From Streptomyces sp. SM10 (GTDB taxonomy: Bacteria > Actinomycetota > Actinomycetes > Streptomycetales > Streptomycetaceae), in NCBI RefSeq assembly GCF_002910915.1, contig NZ_NEUF01000124.1, positions 1,292 through 48,611 on the forward strand: a stretch of DNA of 47,320 bases, written 5' to 3'. This document shows positions 42,017-47,320 of this stretch, in pieces. Made by a program: the position numbers and the translations under genes. Each line of letters opens with the position of its first letter. Position 1 is the first letter of the stretch. The notes under the pieces are model-generated. The model was not told the DNA's origin. It worked only from the letters and a program-made list of their open reading frames with translations, and ran no database searches.

Positions 42017-42165
42017 CGCCGCGCGGCCCGGACCGTCAGACCCACCGCGACCAGGACCGCGCAGAGCGGCAGCATCACCCAACGCGCCGTGCGGAAGGAC
42101 TCGTTCTCCTGGTCCGACATCCCGCGGTCCGCGCCGTGCGCGCCGGCCAGGTGCTCCCAGGCCAT
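41926..42165 (-). CDS. Possible small single-pass membrane protein
   Basis: 79 residues from ATG 42165 (MAWEHLAGAHGADRG) with GAGAGGAT upstream. One hydrophobic helix (ARWVMLPLCAVLVAVGLTVR) follows a hydrophilic N-terminus; the Ser/Gly-rich tail overlaps the end of the SWIM gene by 91 bp on the opposite strand. The ribosome site and helix argue for a real gene, the antisense tail against. No family recognised. Confidence 0.4.
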   Translation of the reverse strand: MAWEHLAGAHGADRGMSDQENESFRTARWVMLPLCAVLVAVGLTVRAARRQPRSAVSAATGSGSGAARGHQSSSPGSDS

Positions 42166-42523
42166 GGTGTCGATCCTCTCCGTGGTCAGCAGCGACGGGG
42201 ACCGGCTGCCGGAGGGTAGTTTCCTGCGGCGGGAACTGTAGCGAACACCCGAGGGACGGCACCGTCCGGCCTACGACGGGTTCGGGCTGCACGGGGCGGT
42301 CCATCTGGCGCAGTCCGCCGCGTACCGCGGCTACGCCCGGGTGCCGTCACCGCCCCGCTGGTCGTCATCCCGTACTCCGTCCGGGCGCCGCGACGACTCG
42401 CGGCGGCCGACGCGCCGGTCGTGCGTGGCCGTTCGGCCGCCACCGGTCCGGCGCTGTTCCGGCCGCCGTGGCAGGGGTGCACGGACTCGCCCGTCTGATG
42501 AACAGGAGGGGAGTCAGGGGGAC
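42166..42523. other. 358-bp stretch without a recognisable gene
   Basis: Two forward frames give protein-like pieces (for example YDGFGLHGAVHLAQSAAYRG, then, out of phase, APLVVIPYSVRAPRRLAAAD, stop at 42498). This could be a decayed coding remnant, but I cannot assign a family. No promoter or hairpin of note was found. Confidence 0.3.
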
Positions 42524-43024
42524 TCAGAAGTCGGCGAGGGTGCGCCCGTCCAGCCGGGCCACCGAGTCCTGCGCGTAGGCCTTCTCGTACGCGGTGCGGA
42601 TCCGCTCGATCCGCGCGTCCAGCGGACGGGCCTGCGCAGCCGGGTACAGCAGGATGAGTTCGTACGAACGCTCCCGCTCGATCACTCCGTGGGAGTCGCG
42701 CCACTGCCCCCGGCCCTCCTGGACCGTGAGACCGTCCGGGAAGCGCGGGGTGACCTCGCGGTCGACGAACGAACGGAACTGCGCGCCGGTCACATCGGGC
42801 CCGCCGTCCGGTCGTTCGGTGCCGAAGATCAGGCGGGTCTCGACGTAGGCGGTGCCGCGTGCGGCGGGTACGGCCACGGCCGTGGACGCGTCGTCGCCGA
42901 GAGTGGCGTAGGCGATCGGTGCTCCGGCGGCCAGTGCCGCACAGGCCGCGACGGCGGCCGTGAGAGCGGTGCGCCGCCGGGGACGCTGCGGACGGGGCTC
43001 GGTCCCTGTGCGCGGACGGGGCAC
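42524..43024 (-). CDS. DUF3574-family exported protein
   Basis: A 166-residue protein from GTG 43024 (PRPRTGTEPRPQRPRRR) with GGGAGA upstream; a start at 43072 is less likely. A basic N-terminus and the hydrophobic segment TALTAAVAACAALAAGAPIA form a signal peptide or anchor. The mature part carries DUF3574: YVETRLIFGTERPDG, FVDREVTPRFPDGLTVQEGR, GQWRDSHGVIERERSYELIL. Function unknown; related folds act as tautomerase-like small domains. Confidence 0.82.
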   Translation of the reverse strand: MPRPRTGTEPRPQRPRRRTALTAAVAACAALAAGAPIAYATLGDDASTAVAVPAARGTAYVETRLIFGTERPDGGPDVTGAQFRSFVDREVTPRFPDGLTVQEGRGQWRDSHGVIERERSYELILLYPAAQARPLDARIERIRTAYEKAYAQDSVARLDGRTLADF

Positions 43025-43137
43025 GGTGGTCTCCCGGGAACGGTGGGACGAGGTCGGCGCCCACCGTCGCACGGACGCCCCGCGAGCGCGGGGCGGGACA
43101 TCCCGGACTCCGCCGGATCACACGTAAGGGTGAGCCG

Positions 43138-43767
43138 CTACCCGCGCGTTGCCGGAGGGCCGGGCAGGCAGATCCCGCGGCCCGCGAAGAAGCGCTCGAA
43201 GACCGGCACGGGAAGGTCGGCCGCACGGGTCGCGGCCGTGGTCCCCGAAGGGTTGTGGAAGTGGACCCCGGTCCCGTCGGCCGTGCGGGAGGTCAGCAGC
43301 ACCAGATGGCCACCCCGCCCCGGAGCGGGCCGCTCCGGGTGCCGGATCCCGTAGTGCACGGAGGCCATCACCGCCCGCCCCTCGTCCAGCAGGTCCAGGA
43401 TTCCGTCGGTGGAGAGGTGCCGGTGGACGACCGCGTCGAGACCGTGGACCTCGGACACGTACCGGGCGAAGGGAGCGTGGACCAGCCCCTTGATCACTCC
43501 GTCGGAGTCCTCCGTGTACGCGCCGTACTTCAACGCCCCGTCCCGCAGGGCGAACAGGTCGGGCGCCCCGGCGCCGAGGGCCATCCGCAGGCAGGTCACA
43601 CCGCACAGGTGACCTGCCCAGCGGGCGTACTCGGCGGGGGACGCCGCACCCGAGTCCGCCCAGCCGGGATCCCCGGCCGGATCGAGGCCGCCCTCGACGA
43701 TCGCCTCCACCAGGCCGGGCGAGGCGAACTGCGTGTGCACAGGGGCGTTGCAGGCCCGGCAGGTCAC
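43138..43767 (-). CDS. C39-like papain-fold peptidase, coupled to the aminotransferase
   Basis: A 209-residue protein from GTG 43767, overlapping the aminotransferase stop as GTGA. The N-terminus has a CRAC pair (CxxC). A cysteine-protease pattern follows: WAGHLCGVTCLRMAL with likely nucleophile Cys55, RGGHLVLLTS with His154 and VHFHNPSGTT with the Asn, as in the peptidase C39-like (PF13529-type) fold. There is no signal peptide and no ABC transporter, so it is not a bacteriocin exporter domain. It may process or degrade a cytoplasmic peptide, or act as an amidohydrolase. Coupling to a PLP enzyme is unusual. Confidence 0.75.
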   Translation of the reverse strand: MTCRACNAPVHTQFASPGLVEAIVEGGLDPAGDPGWADSGAASPAEYARWAGHLCGVTCLRMALGAGAPDLFALRDGALKYGAYTEDSDGVIKGLVHAPFARYVSEVHGLDAVVHRHLSTDGILDLLDEGRAVMASVHYGIRHPERPAPGRGGHLVLLTSRTADGTGVHFHNPSGTTAATRAADLPVPVFERFFAGRGICLPGPPATRG

Positions 43768-44975
43768 TGGCGGTATCCGTCCAGGAAGCGGCCGATGCGG
43801 CTGATCGCCGCGTCCAGGTCGTCGGCGTGCGGGAGCGTGAGGATACGGAAGTGGTCCGGGCGCGGCCAGTTGAAGCCGGTGCCCTGCACCACCTGGATCT
43901 TCTCCCGCAGCAGCAGGTCCAGGACGAACCGCTCGTCGTCGACGATGGCGTGGACCTTCGGATCGATGCGCGGGAAGGCGTACAGGGCGCCCTTCGGCTT
44001 CACGCACGACACCCCCGGGATCTCGTTGAGACGCTCCCAGGCCCGGTCGCGCTGCTCGTGCAGCCTGCCGCCCGGGGCGGTCAGCTCCTTGATCGACTGC
44101 CGGCCGCCGAGTGCCGCCTGGATCGCGTACTGGGCGGGGGCGTTGGGGCACAGCCGCATGGAGGCGAGCATCGTCAGCCCCTCCAGATAGCTGCGGGCGT
44201 GCTGCCGAGGGCCCGACACCACCATCCAGCCCGAGCGGAATCCCGCGACGCGGTACGTCTTGGACAGCCCGCTGAAGGTGAGGCAGAGGAGGTCGGGGGC
44301 CAGAGTGGCCACGCTGTGGTGCACGGCGTCGTCGTAGAGGATCTGGTCGTAGATCTCGTCGGCGAACACCATGAGCCCGTGCCTGCGCGCCAGATCGAGC
44401 ATGCCGTCGAGGACCTCGCGGGAGTAGACCGCGCCCGTCGGGTTGTTCGGGTTGATGATCACCATGGCCCGGGTGCGGTCGGTGATCCTCGAGGCCATGT
44501 CGGCGAGGTCGGGGTTCCAGTCCGCGCCCTCGTCGCAGGTGTAGTGCACGGCCCTGCCGCCCGCGAGCGTGGTGACGGCGGTCCACAGCGGATAGTCGGG
44601 GCTCGGGATCAGGATCTCGTCGCCGTCCTCCAAAAGCCCCTGCACGGCCATGGAGATCAGCTCGGAGACCCCGTTGCCGAGGAAGATGTCGTCGACGTCG
44701 ACGTCGACCAGCCCCATCGCCTGGTAGCGCTGGGCCACGGCCCGGCGCGCGGACAGGATGCCGCGCGAGTCGGTGTAGCCGTGTGCCTGGGGGAGCATCC
44801 GGATCATGTCCTGGACGATCTCCTCCGGCGCCTCGAAGCCGAAGAGCGCGGGATTGCCCGTGTTGAGGCGGAGCACGCTGTGGCCCGCCTCCTCCAGGGC
44901 GTTGGCCTGCTCGATGACAGGTCCCCGGATCTCGTAACAGACCTCGTTGAGCTTGCTGGACTGCCGGAACTCCAT
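43764..44975 (-). CDS. Pyridoxal-phosphate aminotransferase, AlaT type
   Basis: A 403-residue protein from ATG 44975 (MEFRQSSKLNEVCYEIRG) with GGGGAGG upstream. Class I/II aminotransferase: LRLNTGNPALFGFEAPEEIV, HGYTDSRGILSARRAVAQ, FLGNGVSELISMA, IIPN-like INPNNPTGAVYS, FADEIYDQILYDD, and the PLP lysine Lys239 in SGLSKTYRVAGFRSGW. The N-terminal sequence and spacing match AlaA/AlaT, which interconvert alanine and pyruvate with glutamate/2-oxoglutarate. Expression is probably controlled by the divergent HxlR regulator through the paired palindromes just upstream. Confidence 0.92.
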   Translation of the reverse strand: MEFRQSSKLNEVCYEIRGPVIEQANALEEAGHSVLRLNTGNPALFGFEAPEEIVQDMIRMLPQAHGYTDSRGILSARRAVAQRYQAMGLVDVDVDDIFLGNGVSELISMAVQGLLEDGDEILIPSPDYPLWTAVTTLAGGRAVHYTCDEGADWNPDLADMASRITDRTRAMVIINPNNPTGAVYSREVLDGMLDLARRHGLMVFADEIYDQILYDDAVHHSVATLAPDLLCLTFSGLSKTYRVAGFRSGWMVVSGPRQHARSYLEGLTMLASMRLCPNAPAQYAIQAALGGRQSIKELTAPGGRLHEQRDRAWERLNEIPGVSCVKPKGALYAFPRIDPKVHAIVDDERFVLDLLLREKIQVVQGTGFNWPRPDHFRILTLPHADDLDAAISRIGRFLDGYRQ

Positions 44976-45003
44976 GCGTGCCTCCCCGACCTGGACTGTG
45001 ATA

Positions 45004-45039
45004 CTTGGTTTTACCAAGCTCGGGCTTGGAAAGTCCAAC
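45004..45039. promoter_or_regulatory. Tandem operator-like palindromes between the aminotransferase and HxlR genes
   Basis: CTTGGT-TTT-ACCAAG (45004-45018, perfect) and CTTGGA-AAG-TCCAAC (45025-45039, five of six pairs) are two copies of one palindrome 21 bp apart, two helical turns. The second overlaps TTGGAA (45026-45031), which with TAGACT (45048-45053, 16-bp spacer) makes a forward promoter whose start would be at or beside the ATG 45061. An HxlR dimer bound here would block its own gene and probably the aminotransferase promoter. Confidence 0.65.
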
Positions 45040-45060
45040 AACATGTCTAGACTGCGTCGC

Positions 45061-45741
45061 ATGCCACGTCAGCAGCAGCCCGCACGCCCCGCCCGCCGCC
45101 GGAGCTACGACCAGTTCTGCGCCACCGCCCGTGCCCTCGACTCCGTCGGTGACCGGTGGACGCTGCTGATCGTCCGTGAACTGCTGGCCGGTCCGCGCCG
45201 CTACACGGATCTGCACGCCGACCTGCCCGGTGTCAGCACGGATGTGCTCGCCTCCCGCCTGAAGGACATGGAGCAGGGCGGTCTGGCCGTGCGCCGCCGG
45301 CTCCCGCCCCCGGCGGCCGCCGCGGTCTACGAGCTGACCGAGCACGGCCGCGGTCTGCTCCCCGTGCTCACCGCGCTCGCCGCGTGGGGCGCGCCCGCGC
45401 TCGGCGAGCGCCGCCCCACGGACGCGGTCAGGGCCCACTGGTTCGCCCTTCCGCTGCTGCGGGCGCTCGACGGCCTCACCCAGGACGGCGTTCTCGAGGT
45501 CCGGCTCCCGGAGGGGGGCTTCCACATCCGCACCGGCGAGCGGACGGAGGGCGGAGAGACGTACGGATACGGACCCGCCGACCGCCCCGACGCGTGCCTC
45601 CTGCTCGGCGCCGACGTCGCCCTGGAGCTCGGGCGCGGTGGGTGCACCCTCGCCGAGGCGGTCAGGAGCGGCCGGGCCGAGGTGCTGGGCGAGGGGCCCC
45701 TCGCCGCCGAAATCCGCGGCGGCCGATGCTCACGCGACTGA
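45061..45741 (+). CDS. HxlR-family transcriptional regulator
   Basis: A 226-residue protein from ATG 45061, likely leaderless since a TAGACT -10 ends 7 nt before it; ATG 45043 is the alternative but lies inside the presumed promoter. Residues about 12-105 are the HxlR winged helix: QFCATARALDSVGDRWTLLI, VRELLAGPRRYTDLHADLPG, VSTDVLASRLKDMEQGGLAV, then the wing and LTEHGRGLLPVLTALAAWG. The last 100 residues form an extra alpha/beta domain (LRALDGLTQDGVLEVRLPEG, then ALELGRGGCTLAEAVRSGRA), seen in a subset of actinobacterial HxlR proteins and perhaps ligand-binding. Confidence 0.88.
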   Translation: MPRQQQPARPARRRSYDQFCATARALDSVGDRWTLLIVRELLAGPRRYTDLHADLPGVSTDVLASRLKDMEQGGLAVRRRLPPPAAAAVYELTEHGRGLLPVLTALAAWGAPALGERRPTDAVRAHWFALPLLRALDGLTQDGVLEVRLPEGGFHIRTGERTEGGETYGYGPADRPDACLLLGADVALELGRGGCTLAEAVRSGRAEVLGEGPLAAEIRGGRCSRD

Positions 45742-45805
45742 CGCGTTCCCCTCGACTCGCCGCTACCGTGAATATGTTCATAGGGCGGATGCTGAGGAGT
45801 CGTTC

Positions 45806-46357
45806 ATGGGGTTCGACGGCGCGGTCGGTGTGAAGCACGGGAAGAGCGCGAAGAGGCGGGCGGTGCTGCCGAAGCTCCTGCCCCTCGGTGTCTGCGTGGC
45901 CGCACTGGGCCTCGTGCCGGCGGCGGCGATCGCCACGCCGGGCAGCGGGGTGAGCGGGACCGTCGTCGCCAAGGGGACCTCCGAGGGCAGGCTCAAGGTG
46001 AAGACGCCCAAGGGCCGGACGGACGTCACCTTCCGGGAGATCACCGTGCAGCCCGGCGGCTCGACCGGCTGGCACACGCACAGCGGGCAGCTGATAGTCG
46101 TGGTCAAGTCGGGGACGCTCACCCGGACCCTCCACGACTGCTCGGTCCAGGTGACGCCCGCCGGAACGTCCTTCATCGAACCGTCCGGCGCCGGCCGCCG
46201 GCACACAGGGCACAACCTCGGGACCGAACCCGTCGTGCTGTGGGTGACCTACCTGCTCCCCGAGGGCAGCGAACTCTCCTACGACGCCGACGCGGCGGAC
46301 TGCCCCGCGGCGAGGCGGCCGGAGGGGGCGGGTCAGTTGGCGGCCGTCTCGCCGTAG
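45806..46357 (+). CDS. Exported cupin-domain protein
   Basis: A 183-residue protein from ATG 45806 with GAGGAG upstream. A basic N-terminus and hydrophobic segment (LLPLGVCVAALGLVPAAAIA) form a signal peptide with an Ala-type cleavage site. A small cupin follows: QPGGSTGWHTHSGQLIVVVK holds two metal-ligand His, then SGTLTRTLHDCSVQV and the second motif around RRHTGHNLGTEPVVLWVTYL. Two Cys in the mature part may bridge. Catalytic activity, if any, is unknown. Confidence 0.85.
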   Translation: MGFDGAVGVKHGKSAKRRAVLPKLLPLGVCVAALGLVPAAAIATPGSGVSGTVVAKGTSEGRLKVKTPKGRTDVTFREITVQPGGSTGWHTHSGQLIVVVKSGTLTRTLHDCSVQVTPAGTSFIEPSGAGRRHTGHNLGTEPVVLWVTYLLPEGSELSYDADAADCPAARRPEGAGQLAAVSP

Positions 46358-46475
46358 GCGCCGAACCCCGCCATGACCAGGCCGTCCCGGAAGGTCAGCA
46401 CCTCGCTCCCGGATCGTGGGAGTTCCAGTCGTCCTGCCAGACGGTGGCGAAGCGACGGGCGAAGGCAAGGTCCAT
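46333..46475 (-). pseudogene. SnoaL/NTF2-like protein remnant with central deletion
   Basis: The reverse strand opens with an ATG at 46475 reading MDLAFARRFATVWQDDWNSH, a typical SnoaL-like N-terminus, then slips out of frame and, in another frame, reads the usual C-terminal end (EVLTFRDGLVMAGFGAYGET) with stop at 46333-46335. About 100 central codons are missing. This is a clear internal-deletion remnant between the cupin gene and the kinase-like gene. Confidence 0.6.
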
Positions 46476-46509
46476 GCGGATCATCATGGGTCAGAGCGAT
46501 GATGGATGC

Positions 46510-47172
46510 GTGCACTTTCAACCCATCACCCGGGAACGGCTGGCGCGCACCCTCGCCGCCCACGCCGACGGACTCGAGCCGGCCGACGGCGGGTCCTGGC
46601 TCAGGATCGGCGTCGACGGCGCCCCCGCCGCCCGTCCCGCGGGGCATGCGGGGGACCTCGCCGAGGCGCTGGGAGCCCGCGGGCGCCCGGTGCTCACCGT
46701 CCCCACCGGCGGATTCCTGCGCCCGGCCAGCCTGCGCTACGAATACGGCAAGGAGGACCCGGACTCCTACGCCGACAGCTGGTTCGACACAGGAGCGCTG
46801 TGGCGCGAGGTCTTCCGCCCGCTCGAGGCCGGCGGCAGCGGGCGCGTCCTGCCCGACCTCTGGAACCCCCGTACGGACCGGGCGACCCGCAGCCCGTACC
46901 AGGTGCTTCCCGAGGGTGGGGTGCTGATCCTGCACGGCCCGCTGCTCCTCGGCCACTGGTTCCCCTTCGACCTCGGGATCCACCTGAGCCTCTCCCCGGG
47001 CGCCTTGCGGCGGCGTACGGAGGAGGGCGAGCGGTGGACGCTTCCCGCCTTCGAGCGGTACGAGGAGGAGGTCGCCCCGGCCGAACGCGCGGACGTGGTC
47101 GTGCGGGCCGACGACCCGCACCATCCGGCGTGGACGGGGCTCTTGAAGGATCCGGGCGTGGGAGACCGGTGA
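46510..47172 (+). CDS. Uridine kinase-like protein
   Basis: About 220 residues from GTG 46510 (HFQPITRERLARTLAAHADG); ATG 46474 (better AAGG upstream) and ATG 46486 are alternatives, but they overlap the SnoaL remnant. The sequence follows the uridine-kinase-like family of Streptomyces: SWLRIGVDGAPAARPAGHAG at the P-loop position, VLTVPTGGFLRPASLRYEYG, DSYADSWFDTGALWREVFRP, EGGVLILHGPLLLGHWFPFD. The phosphate-binding loop lacks the GxxxxGKS pattern (VDGAPAARP instead), so kinase activity is doubtful. Confidence 0.78.
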   Translation: MHFQPITRERLARTLAAHADGLEPADGGSWLRIGVDGAPAARPAGHAGDLAEALGARGRPVLTVPTGGFLRPASLRYEYGKEDPDSYADSWFDTGALWREVFRPLEAGGSGRVLPDLWNPRTDRATRSPYQVLPEGGVLILHGPLLLGHWFPFDLGIHLSLSPGALRRRTEEGERWTLPAFERYEEEVAPAERADVVVRADDPHHPAWTGLLKDPGVGDR

Positions 47173-47244
47173 GGCGCGTGTCCTGACGCCGCCCGTCCGG
47201 AGTTTGATCCGCGTCCCGGCGCGAGCGGCCCTGCGGGCCCCGGC

Positions 47245-47283
47245 GGTGTCAGGCCGGCCTGGCTCCGGGGTGTCAGGCCGGCC
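47245..47283. repeat. 15-bp direct repeat
   Basis: GGTGTCAGGCCGGCC occurs at 47245-47259 and 47269-47283. On the reverse strand each copy contains a TGA. Confidence 0.6.
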
Positions 47284-47320
47284 GGCCGCCCACCGTCGCC
47301 ACCGCCTCGGCCCCGGCCCG
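47273..47320 (-). CDS. Possible 3' end of a gene running in from the right edge
   Basis: A reverse-strand frame open to the window edge reads RAGAEAVATVGGRPA then TGA at 47273-47275. Fifteen residues are too few to identify anything. Between it and the kinase-like gene nothing else is seen. Confidence 0.25.
   Translation of the reverse strand, partial: RAGAEAVATVGGRPA

Noticed and set aside
43138..45525. Apparent 795-residue reverse protein fusing the C39-like part to an upstream region
   Set aside because: The upstream two-thirds are an out-of-frame reading of the aminotransferase gene; the real start is GTG 43767 overlapping its stop.

Overview
The window is very G+C-rich DNA with the codon habits and gene order of Streptomyces or a close relative. 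The run of 5'-nucleotidase, pyruvate kinase, an ANTAR regulator, a liv ABC operon, a hotdog thioesterase, polA, rpsA, a PAC2 protein and coaE resembles the conserved core-chromosome region known from Streptomyces coelicolor (roughly SCO1990-SCO2018). That comparison is from memory, not from a search. Short leaders, GTG starts and GTGA/ATGA stop-start overlaps are frequent.

Layout. 1-2.6 kb: 3' part of a lysine/ornithine N-hydroxylase (siderophore type), then two N-terminally truncated remnants lying back to back (LuxR-type regulator, subtilisin-like protease). 2.7-6.2 kb: Tat-exported 5'-nucleotidase and pyruvate kinase, divergent around a promoter with a clean 18-bp operator-like palindrome. 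6.2-7.2 kb: a LAGLIDADG-like/HTH gene directly downstream of a tRNA with a Leu (CAA) anticodon but a short, class-I variable loop. 7.3-13.6 kb: ANTAR response regulator converging on a five-gene branched-chain amino-acid ABC operon. 14.2-20 kb: hotdog thioesterase, YdeP/FdhF-like molybdopterin oxidoreductase, and divergent polA. 20-23 kb: DUF4184 membrane protein and a secreted lytic transglycosylase with a Pro/Thr linker.

23-25.3 kb looks accessory. A trypsin-like protease forms an operon with a small protein of unknown function. Divergent to them is a small double-CxxC protein whose tail is a Gly-Gly-Gly stretch followed by an aromatic, Ser/Thr-rich 13-mer. This is the best candidate here for an undescribed (possibly peptide-maturation) system.

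25.4-33.5 kb: hrpB helicase, methyltransferase, rpsA with a good promoter and long leader, a second pair of back-to-back gene remnants, PAC2 protein, coaE, TPR protein. 33.5-42 kb: DUF6343 protein, ADP-ribosylglycohydrolase, a small protein, DoxX-like protein, lipoprotein, SPFH/slipin, and a translationally coupled SNF2 helicase / SWIM-finger pair. 42-47.3 kb: DUF3574 protein, a C39-like peptidase coupled to an AlaT-type aminotransferase, a divergent HxlR regulator with tandem operator-like palindromes in the shared promoter, a secreted cupin, a SnoaL-like remnant and a uridine-kinase-like protein.

All calls are from reading the sequence. No database search was run, and family names rest on motif recognition.
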